NCBI GenBank assembly: GCA_045580405.1
Contig: JAZNNT010000019.1
Coordinates: forward strand, 1 to 17,137
DNA length: 17,137 nt
Direction of reading: 5' to 3'
Origin: SIG452 sp045580405
GTDB taxonomy: Bacteria; Bacillota; Clostridia; UMGS1840
The notes beneath the pieces are model-generated. The model was given only the letters and a program-made list of their open reading frames with translations, had not been told where the DNA came from and did not search any database. The position numbers and the translations under genes were made by a program. This document shows positions 6,596 to 15,846 of the stretch, piece after piece (within the stretch, counting starts at the first letter, position 1; every line of letters starts with the position of its first letter).

Positions 6596-9500
6596 ATGAA
6601 TTTAGCAGAAGTTTTTAATCAGGCATCGGAAGTAATCAAGTATCAGGATGTGTTATCCAAAGGGGAACTTCAGGATTTTACTGTTTATCAAGACCAAAAG
6701 AAAATAGAAACTGTGGTACATTTTCCTGAGATTATTTCTAAACAATTAATTTTTACCGTTGCGAAAAGTATTCGGGAAACATACGGACTGTCTGTAATCA
6801 AGTTATTCACCCGTTATCCGAGTACTTTATTTTCTGCTGCCTATTATTCTGAAATTCTTACTTATATTTCGTTAAAAATGCCCGGCGTGAAGCAGTTCTT
6901 AGAAGGTTCATCCGCCACCTATCAGGATGGATTGCTTACTGTTTTATTAGTCGGTGGCGGTGCTGACTTATTACTACATAACGGCGCCGGTGACGAAATA
7001 AAAAGAATGGTTTCGGATGAGTTTTCTCTGGAAATTGATGTTACATTTCGTGATGGCGCTGAAATTCCGGCTCCTGCACCGGAAGATTATATAGAAAAAA
7101 GAGCAGAAAATATCCGAGAAACTGTTGCAATTGAGATGGAAGAAACTCTAAAGGAACTGTCCGAAAGGAAAAAAAGCCCCATTGTAATGGGAAAAGAAAT
7201 CAAAGGAAATGTGGTTTCTATTGCATCGTTACATTCAGAAAGCGGCAGAGTTGTGATTTTGGCGGATGTCTTTCATATGGAAGACAGAGAAACCAGAAAC
7301 GGTTATATGGCTTTAAATATGGATGTGACTGACGGCACTTCCTCAGTAACTGTTAAGAAACTGTTTACCAAAGAGGAATATGCCGGCTTTTCCGAAAAAG
7401 TGAAAATTGGTTCTTATTTAAAAATTCGAGGGGAAACTGTTTACGATAAGTATCTTCGGGACTTTGTAATCAATCCCTTCGATATTATGATAGAAGAGAA
7501 AGAAGTTCGCACAGATGATTGTGACGAAAAACGAGTCGAGCTTCATTTGCATACCAAAATGTCTGCTGTGGACGGGGTATCTGATGTAGAAAAGTTAATC
7601 GATGCTGCAGCAAAATGGGGACATAAAGCAATCGCAATTACCGACCACGGGGTGCTTCAGGCGTATCCCGAGGCGTATTTGCACGTCAAAAAGAAAAAAC
7701 TGGACATTAAACTACTGTTTGGTGTAGAATGTTATTTGCTGGATGATTTGGCAGAAATTTATCAAGGCGATGATAAGCCTTTAGATACCGAATATGTCAT
7801 TTTTGATTTTGAAACCACAGGTCTTTCACCCGAGACTGAACGGATTACGGAAATTGGTGCGGTAAAAATGCGAAATGGGGAAGTTGTGGATCGGTTCTCC
7901 GAATTTATAAATCCCGGAAAGCTTTTAACTCCCGAAATTTCTCAGCTAACCGGCATTACTGATGATATGTTGGCTGACAAAGCTGACGAAACCGTTATGA
8001 TTCCGAAGTTTATGGAATTTGTTGGCGATGCCGTGTTAGTGGCACACAATGCCAATTTTGATATGAGCTTTTTATTTGCTGCCGGCGAACGTTTGCAAAT
8101 TCCCGTGAAGAATGGGTATCTGGATACCTTGGATCTCGCCCGCAGAGTTTTTCCTCATTTAAAGAATCATAAATTGGATACCCTTGCAAAGGAAACTAAT
8201 GTTCCTTTAGAAGGGCATCATCGTGCCGTTAACGATGCAGAGGCGCTTTACGGTATTTTCCTGGTACTGTTGGAAAAAGTGAAAGAAGCGGGGATTGAAA
8301 CCCTTTGGGGAATGAATACCAAGCTGACAAAAAATACTGATAATTTACGTCCCTATCACGGCATTATTTTGGTAAAGAATAAAACCGGACTTTTGAATTT
8401 ATATAAATTAGTAACCAATTCTAATTTGTTGCATTATAAAAAAAGACCCCGTATGTTAAAAAGTGAACTGCAAATGATGCACGAAGGACTAATTTACGGA
8501 AGTGCTTGTGAAGCCGGAGAACTGTATCAGGCAATCAGAAGCGGAGCTAATAAATCCACCATCGAAAAAATTGCGAATTTCTATGACTTTTTGGAAGTAC
8601 AGCCCCTCGGAAATAACGAATTTATGATTGATAACGGTCAGCATACCCAAGCTGATTTGATTCGTTTTAACAAAGATATTATTGAACTTGGTAAAAAACT
8701 CGGAAAGCCTGTTGTGGCAACCGGAGATGTTCATTTTCTAAATCCCGAGGACAGCGCCTACCGTAAGATTTTAATGTATGGACACGGGTTTAAGGATGCC
8801 GACAAACAGGCACCCCTTTATTTGCGTACCACTGAGGAAATGCTCGATGAATTTTGGTATTTGGATGAAGAAACCAAGAAAGAAATCGTTATTACCAATC
8901 CTAATCTGATTTCCGACTGGTGTGACGATGAAATTGTACCCATTCCCAAAGAAAAACATCCGCCTGTCATTCCCGGCTCGGAAGATGAACTTCGACAGAT
9001 GACCTATGATAGAGCAAAAGAAATTTACGGCGAAAACCTTCCCGATTTGGTAAAAGAAAGAATGGATAAAGAGTTAAATTCCATTATTACCAACGGTTTC
9101 TCGGTTATGTATATCATTGCACAGAAGCTGGTTAAAAAATCATTGAAAGACGGTTATTTGGTAGGTTCCCGAGGATCAGTAGGTTCTTCTTTTGTGGCGT
9201 TTTTATCGGGAATTACAGAAGTAAATGCTTTATGCGCCCATTATATCTGCGAAAATCCGGAGTGTAAGTATTCTGAATTTTTCACCAACGGCGAATATAA
9301 TTCCGGTTACGATATGCCCGAAAAAATGTGTCCCCATTGCGGAAGAAAGTTAAAACAGGACGGTCACGATATTCCGTTTGAAACCTTCCTTGGTTTTAAC
9401 GGGGATAAAGAACCTGATATTGACTTAAACTTTTCAGGAGATTATCAGCCGATTATTCACAAATACTGCGAAGAAATTTTCGGAGAAGGCCATGTGTTCC

Positions 9501-10837
9501 GTGCAGGAACCATTTCTACCATTGCAGAAAAGAATGCGATGGGTTATGTGCGAAAATATGTGGAAGAAAATAATCTTTCTGTTCATTCTGCGGAAATGAG
9601 ACGGTTAGCGATCGGTTGTGAAGGTGTTAAAAAAACCACCGGACAGCATCCCGGCGGGGTTATGATTGTGCCCAAGGAAAACGAAGTGTTTGAGTTTTGC
9701 CCGATTGCCCATCCGGCAGATGACGTGAACAGCGATATTGTTACCACGCACTTTGCTTACACTTATTTACATGACTGTTTGCTGAAGCTTGACTTATTAG
9801 GTCATGATGATCCGACCATGATCCGTATGTTAAAAGACTTAACAGGGCTGGATCCTCAAACGATTCCGTTAGAAGATCAGGCTACCATGTCTTTATTTAC
9901 CGGAACCGAAGCTTTAGGAGTTACACCAGAGGATATCAATTCCACAGTCGGTACATTTGGTGTGCCTGAATTTGGTACCAAATTTGTCCGTCAGATGTTA
10001 GTGGATACAAAGCCCACAACATTCTCTGAATTGGTTCGTATTTCCGGATTATCTCACGGTACAGATGTATGGCTTAATAACGCTCAGGATTTAATTAATT
10101 CCGGCACTGCAACCTTAAAAGAAGCTATTTGTACCCGTGACGATATTATGACCTATTTAATTTACAAGAATTTGCCCCCAAAAATCGCATTTACCATTAT
10201 GGAAAGTGTACGTAAAGGTAAAGGTCTCAATGATGAATGGGAAGCAATTATGCGCGAACATGATGTTCCCGAATGGTATATTGATAGCTGTAAGAAAATT
10301 AAATATATGTTCCCGAAAGCGCATGCTGTTGCTTATGTGACCATGGCATTTAGAATTGCCTATTATAAAGTGCATCATCCGTTGGCTTATTATGCAACTT
10401 ATTTCTCGGTTCGTGCCGACGATTTTGATGCAGATATTATGGTCGGCGATAAGGTCATTCCCAAAATTAAGGAATACGAGGCAATCGGTCCTGATGCAAA
10501 TGCTAAGGAAAAAAATATTTTAACGATTCTCGAAATGTGTAACGAAATGCAGAAGCGAGGATTTCAATTTTTACCGGTAGATTTATATAAATCTGATGCC
10601 TCCAAATTCTTAATCGAAGAAAATGCCTTGAGGATGCCGTTTACTGCAATCAAAGGTCTTGGCGCAACTGCTGCCGAAACCATTGTAGAAGCGAGAAAGC
10701 AAGGGGAATTCTTTACCAAAGAAGATATCTTAAACCGCACCAAAATTTCCAAAACTATTTTAGAACAGATGGATCAGATGGGCTGTACCAAAGGCCTACC
10801 TGACTCAGCTCAGGTAAGCTTATTTGACTTTGCATAA
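6596..10837 (+). CDS. polC: DNA polymerase III alpha subunit, PolC type
   Basis: 1413 residues (family about 1430), the replicative polymerase of low-GC Gram-positives, with built-in proofreading. Domains in order: N-terminal region; OB fold (about 200-305); PHP domain beginning VELHLHTK (about 313) and interrupted by a DEDD 3'-5' exonuclease (about 398-565; Asp404 and Glu406 in FDFETTG, then AHNANFD and HRAVNDAEA); rest of PHP; polymerase core with GSRGSVGSS (about 856). Catalytic acids Asp941 and Asp943 lie in PDIDLNFSGD and Asp1066 in LKLDLLGHDD. A four-Cys zinc site is formed by Cys885, 890, 912 and 915. The C-terminus ends in QVSLFDF, a sliding-clamp-binding motif. The ATG at 6596 is chosen because GGAG (6585-6588) sits 7 bases upstream; the ATG at 6572 would lie almost at the transcription start. 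Confidence 0.98.
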   Translation: MNLAEVFNQASEVIKYQDVLSKGELQDFTVYQDQKKIETVVHFPEIISKQLIFTVAKSIRETYGLSVIKLFTRYPSTLFSAAYYSEILTYISLKMPGVKQFLEGSSATYQDGLLTVLLVGGGADLLLHNGAGDEIKRMVSDEFSLEIDVTFRDGAEIPAPAPEDYIEKRAENIRETVAIEMEETLKELSERKKSPIVMGKEIKGNVVSIASLHSESGRVVILADVFHMEDRETRNGYMALNMDVTDGTSSVTVKKLFTKEEYAGFSEKVKIGSYLKIRGETVYDKYLRDFVINPFDIMIEEKEVRTDDCDEKRVELHLHTKMSAVDGVSDVEKLIDAAAKWGHKAIAITDHGVLQAYPEAYLHVKKKKLDIKLLFGVECYLLDDLAEIYQGDDKPLDTEYVIFDFETTGLSPETERITEIGAVKMRNGEVVDRFSEFINPGKLLTPEISQLTGITDDMLADKADETVMIPKFMEFVGDAVLVAHNANFDMSFLFAAGERLQIPVKNGYLDTLDLARRVFPHLKNHKLDTLAKETNVPLEGHHRAVNDAEALYGIFLVLLEKVKEAGIETLWGMNTKLTKNTDNLRPYHGIILVKNKTGLLNLYKLVTNSNLLHYKKRPRMLKSELQMMHEGLIYGSACEAGELYQAIRSGANKSTIEKIANFYDFLEVQPLGNNEFMIDNGQHTQADLIRFNKDIIELGKKLGKPVVATGDVHFLNPEDSAYRKILMYGHGFKDADKQAPLYLRTTEEMLDEFWYLDEETKKEIVITNPNLISDWCDDEIVPIPKEKHPPVIPGSEDELRQMTYDRAKEIYGENLPDLVKERMDKELNSIITNGFSVMYIIAQKLVKKSLKDGYLVGSRGSVGSSFVAFLSGITEVNALCAHYICENPECKYSEFFTNGEYNSGYDMPEKMCPHCGRKLKQDGHDIPFETFLGFNGDKEPDIDLNFSGDYQPIIHKYCEEIFGEGHVFRAGTISTIAEKNAMGYVRKYVEENNLSVHSAEMRRLAIGCEGVKKTTGQHPGGVMIVPKENEVFEFCPIAHPADDVNSDIVTTHFAYTYLHDCLLKLDLLGHDDPTMIRMLKDLTGLDPQTIPLEDQATMSLFTGTEALGVTPEDINSTVGTFGVPEFGTKFVRQMLVDTKPTTFSELVRISGLSHGTDVWLNNAQDLINSGTATLKEAICTRDDIMTYLIYKNLPPKIAFTIMESVRKGKGLNDEWEAIMREHDVPEWYIDSCKKIKYMFPKAHAVAYVTMAFRIAYYKVHHPLAYYATYFSVRADDFDADIMVGDKVIPKIKEYEAIGPDANAKEKNILTILEMCNEMQKRGFQFLPVDLYKSDASKFLIEENALRMPFTAIKGLGATAAETIVEARKQGEFFTKEDILNRTKISKTILEQMDQMGCTKGLPDSAQVSLFDFA

Positions 10838-10851
10838 GGATGTTTGTTAAA

Positions 10852-11415
10852 ATGCTGAAAAATGCCGTTGAATTATCCCATTTTTATTTAAAGAATTATA
10901 TCGACAAAGGGGCATTCGTTGTGGATGCCACTTGTGGCAACGGTGGTGATACCGTCTTTTTGGCAAATCTTGTTGGAGATTCCGGCAAGGTACTTGGTTT
11001 TGATATTCAACAAGAAGCAATCACTAATACCGCCATTCGTTTGGAAAATGAGGGATTATCCCATAGAGTACAGCTCGTTTTAAACGGTCATGAGCATATG
11101 GAAAACTATCTTACAGACAATTTGGCAGATGCATTTGTATTTAATTTAGGATATTTACCAAAAGGTGACCATTCCCTTCACACCAAACCGGATACTACTA
11201 TTTCGGCAATCAAAACAGCATTACAGCATTTAAAACAAGAGGGGATTATCGCAATCAGCATTTATCATGGCGGTGATAGTGGATACGAAGAACGGGATCA
11301 GGTGCTTTCCTTCTTACAAACATTGAATAAACATACTTATAACGTCATTATTCATCAGTATACCAATAAACCAAATGATCCGCCAATTTTAGCAGTTATT
11401 TGTCACAATTCTTAG
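10852..11415 (+). CDS. mnmM: Class I SAM-dependent methyltransferase, YtqB/MnmM family
   Basis: 187 residues. SAM motif I appears as DATCGNGGDT (about residues 25-34), an acidic residue closes the second strand (GFDIQQEA), and the family-typical FNLGYLPKGDH takes the place of the usual motif IV. The family, once annotated as putative rRNA methylase, includes Bacillus subtilis YtqB, reported to complete methylation of 5-aminomethyl-2-thiouridine at the tRNA wobble position (MnmM). That role is transferred by family, not shown here. An ATG at 10840 would lie two bases after the polC stop with no spaced ribosome site. The ATG at 10852 has AAGGA (10836-10840) 11 bases upstream and fits the family N-terminus better, so it is preferred. 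It is tightly linked to polC and probably translated from the same message. Confidence 0.85.
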   Translation: MLKNAVELSHFYLKNYIDKGAFVVDATCGNGGDTVFLANLVGDSGKVLGFDIQQEAITNTAIRLENEGLSHRVQLVLNGHEHMENYLTDNLADAFVFNLGYLPKGDHSLHTKPDTTISAIKTALQHLKQEGIIAISIYHGGDSGYEERDQVLSFLQTLNKHTYNVIIHQYTNKPNDPPILAVICHNS

Positions 11416-11453
11416 AATTTAAAAAAATTACAAAAAAGGAAGGGGAGAGACCG

Positions 11454-12212
11454 ATGATTATTGATAGCCACAGTCATTATGATGACGAACGTTTTGATTG
11501 TGATCGTGAAGAACTTTTATTAGGTTTAAAAGATAAAAATATCGAAAAAATTGTTAATGTGGGATATAATTTAGAATCCAGTAAAAACGCAGTAAAACTG
11601 GCTAATACATATGATTTTTGCTATGCTGCAGTTGGTTTCCATCCCAGTGATGCTGATGATTGTACCGAAGATGCACTTTCCAAGCTAATTGAATTAACAA
11701 AAAATCCCAAAGTAGTTTGTTGGGGAGAAATCGGATTAGATTATCACTATGATAACATCAATAAGGAATTGCAAAAATCTGTTTTTACAAGACAAATGGA
11801 AATTGCCAAAGAATTAAAACTGCCTGTGTCAATCCATACCAGAGACGCCATGGCAGATACCGTAGAAATTGTAAAAAAATTCCAAACACCCGGTGTATTT
11901 CATTGTTACTCGGGTAGCTTGGAAATTGCCAAGGAATTGGTAAAAATTGGATATTATATTTCATTTTCCGGAACGGTAACTTATAAGAATGCAAAAAATG
12001 TGAAAGAAGTTGCAAAATGGGTTCCGGCGGATAAATATTTAATTGAAACCGATTGTCCGTATCTGTCACCGGAACCGGTTCGTGGAACCAGAAATGATTC
12101 TTCCAATTTAAATTATACGGCAGCACATATTGCAGAACTTAGAAATATTTCCGTAGAACAGGTTATCAGGGAAACCAATGAAAATACAAAGCGCCTATTT
12201 GGCATCATCTAA
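11454..12212 (+). CDS. tatD: TatD family metal-dependent hydrolase (DNase)
   Basis: 252 residues, the family norm. TatD proteins are TIM-barrel amidohydrolase-fold enzymes with two divalent metals; characterised members are 3'-5' exonucleases or deoxyribonucleases. Metal ligands are visible in order: His6 and His8 (DSHSHYDD), Glu in GEIGLDYHY (about residue 91), His in SIHTRDA, His in FHCYSG, and Asp in ETDCPYLSPEPVRG. The frame is open back to 11400, inside the previous gene, but AGGGGAG (11441-11447) precedes the ATG at 11454 by 6 bases, fixing the start. It follows the methyltransferase by 38 bases and is the last gene of the polC unit. The exact substrate in this organism is not determinable. 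Confidence 0.95.
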   Translation: MIIDSHSHYDDERFDCDREELLLGLKDKNIEKIVNVGYNLESSKNAVKLANTYDFCYAAVGFHPSDADDCTEDALSKLIELTKNPKVVCWGEIGLDYHYDNINKELQKSVFTRQMEIAKELKLPVSIHTRDAMADTVEIVKKFQTPGVFHCYSGSLEIAKELVKIGYYISFSGTVTYKNAKNVKEVAKWVPADKYLIETDCPYLSPEPVRGTRNDSSNLNYTAAHIAELRNISVEQVIRETNENTKRLFGII

Positions 12213-12607
12213 AAAATTTCTATCCGATTCTGACGCACAGTATTTTTTAGAATCTTTCCGGTGAGTGATAATAATCCCTCAGGAATCCAAGAGGATTAGA
12301 GAGAATTGTGATTCAATGTTTAAAACCGAAATCTGTAATCATAAAAAATAATGCTGTAAATTTACTACAGATTTTTTATTAGATAAGATATATTTAAAAT
12401 AGTATTTTAATCAATCTGATTAAATCTTAAAAGGACTCAAATACCTTGGAATTTCAATTATTTAGTATATCTATAACAATTATTTAAAAACTCCACCCCA
12501 ATTTAAACAAAATTTTTATTTTGTTGAGTAAAATATCTTTTTATTTTAACTTATTTTTGTTTTATTATGGTGAAAATAAGATTCTCCCCTGCAATAAACG
12601 GTAAACA
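12213..12607. other. AT-rich gene-free gap with inverted repeats
   Basis: No convincing gene is present on either strand. Inverted repeats: GATTCT (12226-12231) with AGAATC (12249-12254); a bulged stem from 12272-12280 with 12291-12298; the 17-base palindrome TTAAAATA-G-TATTTTAA (12394-12410); the overlapping TTTAATCA-ATC-TGATTAAA (12406-12424); and AACAAAAT-TTTT-ATTTTGTT (12506-12525). The part after about 12378 is extremely AT-rich, so some of these will be chance. The first 165 bases are less AT-rich and end in a terminator-like element, so they could be a structured 3' tail of the tatD message or a small RNA. I see no good promoter inside. Confidence 0.4.
12329..12377 (+). terminator. Possible terminator of the polC-mnmM-tatD unit
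   Basis: AAATCTGTA (12329-12337) can pair over 9 bp with TACAGATTT (12366-12374), followed by further T residues. A shorter alternative uses CTGTA (12354-12358) with TACAG (12366-12370). The first version has a 28-base loop and the second only 5 bp, so strength is uncertain. It is the first T-tailed hairpin after tatD. Confidence 0.4.
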
Positions 12608-12638
12608 ACGCTACCCAGATTTTGGGTAGCGTCTTTTT
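12608..12638. terminator. Intrinsic terminator between convergent units
   Basis: ACGCTACCC (12608-12616) pairs perfectly with GGGTAGCGT (12624-12632) around a 7-base loop. The T-tract (12634-12638) follows on the plus strand, so its best orientation is for plus-strand transcription reading on from tatD. It also sits 8 bases past the stop of the minus-strand secreted-protein gene and has a moderately T-rich tail in that direction, so it may serve both. Confidence 0.8.
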
Positions 12639-12639
12639 A

Positions 12640-15600
12640 TTATAAATTGTCGCCCATTACATCAATGATGAAAATTAATTTTGTTTCTCCATCGTAGTGA
12701 TACACATATACGAAATCATCATTATCCAACTGGTCGGCATAGCGATAATCGTAGGTGTTACTATCAGTTTCTAAATCATAAAGACTACTGATAGTAATTT
12801 TATCTGTTTTTGCATTGTAACGATAAGTAGAGATACAATTGAAATCGACATAATAATCTTTGATTCTGTCTTCGTAATATTGGGTGGAATAGTCACGTTC
12901 GTCGCTTCCAAAGGTTAACGGATAATCGTTAGGGTTCATCAGGCGTAACAAACCGCCTTGGGTAGCATAACCCTTCCCTGCTGCGGCAAAGCCTGCCAGA
13001 GTGAGATTAGAGCTTTGGGTAGACATCATACTTTCTGCAACGGCTTTTGCCTGCTCTGCAGAATTGGGGTCGCTATAGTTTGCGGTGGATAAAAAGGTTT
13101 TGTTTGCCGCTGTTTCGGTGTAGCTATCGTCTTCGGCACCGTTGATGGCGTTATCCAGCACGGTGTAGCCGTTTTCTGTTTTCTTTGCCAAAATCAGCAC
13201 CTGACTGATTTCGCCCAAACGGTTCACCTGATAGAGTGCCACATCCCCGTTTTCCAGGCTGGAGGCTTCGGCAGGAGCATTCTCGGCAACCAGGTAGGTT
13301 ACATCTTCTCCGTTGACATAGCCCAAATATTGCACCCGTTGGGTATCCCCCACCGGAGTAACAGTTGCCCGTTTTGTGATGACAATGGGATAGGAGTCGG
13401 GATTGATGGCAGATGAGGTTGTTTGATAAGTAAAGCTGAACAGAAGCTGGTTGGAGGCATTTATCACACCAACGCCCTGATAAGCTCCACCTTCTGCCAA
13501 ATCAAACGATGTCACAATTGCACAATTATCCTTGGTAATGTCTTCCGCTTTGTCGGCAGAGGTTCCGGTGAGGCGCGTAGAATCGGTTACCAGGTAATCT
13601 CCGAAGGCACCGTTCTGATATATGGTATCAAAGACTACCAGACGGGTATCCACCAGCACATTGCCGGTGCAGATTCCGCTTAAGGTATCCACCACTTTGA
13701 TTTCCTGACCTTCGTCCAGACGGTAAGCAATCAGCTCGCCCAGGGGGAACACCTCTGTAATGGCAGAAGCATCGGAAAAGGTCAGCTGACTTTCGTTCCA
13801 ATCAGAATCCAGCAGACAGGAAACCTTTTCCCCATTCTGATTCAGAAGCTCCAGCGTGCAAACAGGTTCAAAGGTTTCGGTATAAGAGTAGCCGGTCACC
13901 ACTCCGTAGGAAATGTCTGACAGCACTTCTTCGGTTTCTTCGATAGAAGTTTCATATAACAACACAGCAAGAGCATTGTCATCGGTGTCATACAAGACGC
14001 CGTAGGAATAGTCGGTTTCGTTTGTGAGAATGTCAGAGACGGACACCATCAGATTGTCTTCTGTTACCGTATTCTGATTACCGCTTGTGACAAAAAAGAG
14101 GGTGTTTTCTGTAATGTAGCTTCCGCCTAATCTTCCGTTTATTCTTCTGTAACTTCCGCTGGTAGTCCGGAATTCTTCTCCATTTTTTAAGGTATTGGAA
14201 GAATAGCCGCTCTGGGTATCGAAAGCAGAAATCCGGTTGTCTTCGTTCAACTGATAGGTAATGAGGACTCCGTTAGGCAAGGAGCTTTGCAGAATGGTGC
14301 TGTTGGCATAGGAGGGTGCTCTGCCGTTTACGGTTTCGGCAAGAGCATAGGTTTCTGCTGTGCCGTCTGCCTTCATAATTCTGACCTGATAAGGAGTAGC
14401 AGATGCAGCATCCATCGTGGCTTCCAGAATGACACCCACCTTGGCATTGAATGTAAATTCGTAGTCTACGATGACATCCTCATAGCCTTTCATTTTAACC
14501 ATATCTCCCACTTCCATAGCGGGATATCCATAGTCTACTAGCATACGATAATCGGTATCGTCAATGGTGTACCGGATACCTTCTGCGGTGGTGACAACAT
14601 TTGTAACCTCACCGATAACAGTTTTCGGATCCTGCACGTTAACTTTATAGAAAATGCAACCGGCATCCTCAGACTGTTTCACACGGACAATCTGCCCCGG
14701 CTTCAGCGTACCAAAGGGAATATTGATGTCATAATTGGTAAAAGAATCGTCTGGATTCAATACTAACGAACTGGAAGTAAAGGTTCGCATTGCATCAAAG
14801 TCCGGGATCATTCGATAACTGGAAAGCATAATGCTTCCAATTAAAAATACTTCTTCGGAATCGATATAAACGGTTTCATACAAGCCATCTATATCGGTAT
14901 CAACATATCGGTATTCGGTGATGTAATCGCTTTTACCCGGCACCACATCATAGAAAGAAGCAACACCATAATTTTTGTAAACTGTTACGGATTCTGCTAA
15001 AGGTAAATAAGAAGCTTCTTCACTGGCATCGGATGCGTAATATTCAGCTTGATTGTTACTATTTTTTGCATTGATTAAATGGATGGGTTTGATTGCAACC
15101 GTTTTATTATAATTTTCCAACGGTTCAATTTGTTGTAATTGGTATCCACCATCGTTACTGAGGTCAAGTCGGATTCGACAGTATAACCCTTGAACATCGT
15201 AGAAGTCATTCATATCCACGTCGGTAAGCGTGATACTTTCTCCTACTCTGAAATCTTCTTCTGTATAACCTTTCTCTATCGCACCTTCCCACAAATATAC
15301 ATGAGCCAGAATGGGAATGGCTAATGTAGTTTGATTTCTCTGCAGAGGCACTTTTTTGATGAGAGTATCAAACTCAACAAATATCGGATAGTATACATTG
15401 GATAATGCGATTTCATTTGTGAAGCCGGATGAAATTTTTCCTCTGGGTTGCAAGTTTGCCGAGGAGTCAACCATAATTGCTTTTAGACGGTAATTGGCGA
15501 TGGTAGGATCACTTACACGAATCTCAAAAGGAATCAAAATATGTCCGCTGGTACCTTCTCCCTGAGAAAAGGCATCCTCAATAGAGATAGGGATACTAAA

Positions 15601-15846
15601 AATATCGGTCAATTTAGAAGTGTTCTCATAATAAATCGGGAGATAACAGATAGTTTTGATATCACCATCTGTTCCCGGTGTACCTGTTAGTAAGACATAG
15701 CCTTCAATGAGGTCACGGGATCGGAAAGCAGCGTTGATTCCGTAACTGAAATCTGCCTCATTCGTACTTTCTGCTGCCATTACATTTGATGTTATGATAA
15801 TTAAAAATGTCAAGAGTAGTGCTAGAATTTGTTTCATTTGTTTCAT
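12640..15846 (-). CDS. Large secreted repeat-containing protein, function unknown
   Basis: 1068 residues. A signal peptide is clear: Lys-containing start, hydrophobic core at residues 7-19, likely cleavage after VMA (residue 24). No other membrane segment, LPXTG motif or SLH domain is visible, so it is probably released or held non-covalently at the surface. The middle contains a duplicated unit of roughly 170 residues: copy one about 468-637, copy two about 646-813. Each has a strand-rich N-part ending in a G-x2-IxYxL-x5-I-x3-D-x-SG pattern (DTQSG at 543-547, DTLSG at 720-724). A truncated third copy lies about 827-893, and a short related GEVTNVV...VGDMVKMKGY module at 410-455. The composition is acidic and Thr/Ser/Tyr-rich, like surface-layer-associated proteins of Clostridia, but that kinship is only by general resemblance. 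AAGGAT (15860-15855) precedes the ATG by 8 bases; a second in-frame ATG is at 15837. GC is about 50% in the sampled middle and about 30% in the sampled end regions. Confidence 0.85.
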   Translation of the reverse strand: MKQMKQILALLLTFLIIITSNVMAAESTNEADFSYGINAAFRSRDLIEGYVLLTGTPGTDGDIKTICYLPIYYENTSKLTDIFSIPISIEDAFSQGEGTSGHILIPFEIRVSDPTIANYRLKAIMVDSSANLQPRGKISSGFTNEIALSNVYYPIFVEFDTLIKKVPLQRNQTTLAIPILAHVYLWEGAIEKGYTEEDFRVGESITLTDVDMNDFYDVQGLYCRIRLDLSNDGGYQLQQIEPLENYNKTVAIKPIHLINAKNSNNQAEYYASDASEEASYLPLAESVTVYKNYGVASFYDVVPGKSDYITEYRYVDTDIDGLYETVYIDSEEVFLIGSIMLSSYRMIPDFDAMRTFTSSSLVLNPDDSFTNYDINIPFGTLKPGQIVRVKQSEDAGCIFYKVNVQDPKTVIGEVTNVVTTAEGIRYTIDDTDYRMLVDYGYPAMEVGDMVKMKGYEDVIVDYEFTFNAKVGVILEATMDAASATPYQVRIMKADGTAETYALAETVNGRAPSYANSTILQSSLPNGVLITYQLNEDNRISAFDTQSGYSSNTLKNGEEFRTTSGSYRRINGRLGGSYITENTLFFVTSGNQNTVTEDNLMVSVSDILTNETDYSYGVLYDTDDNALAVLLYETSIEETEEVLSDISYGVVTGYSYTETFEPVCTLELLNQNGEKVSCLLDSDWNESQLTFSDASAITEVFPLGELIAYRLDEGQEIKVVDTLSGICTGNVLVDTRLVVFDTIYQNGAFGDYLVTDSTRLTGTSADKAEDITKDNCAIVTSFDLAEGGAYQGVGVINASNQLLFSFTYQTTSSAINPDSYPIVITKRATVTPVGDTQRVQYLGYVNGEDVTYLVAENAPAEASSLENGDVALYQVNRLGEISQVLILAKKTENGYTVLDNAINGAEDDSYTETAANKTFLSTANYSDPNSAEQAKAVAESMMSTQSSNLTLAGFAAAGKGYATQGGLLRLMNPNDYPLTFGSDERDYSTQYYEDRIKDYYVDFNCISTYRYNAKTDKITISSLYDLETDSNTYDYRYADQLDNDDFVYVYHYDGETKLIFIIDVMGDNL

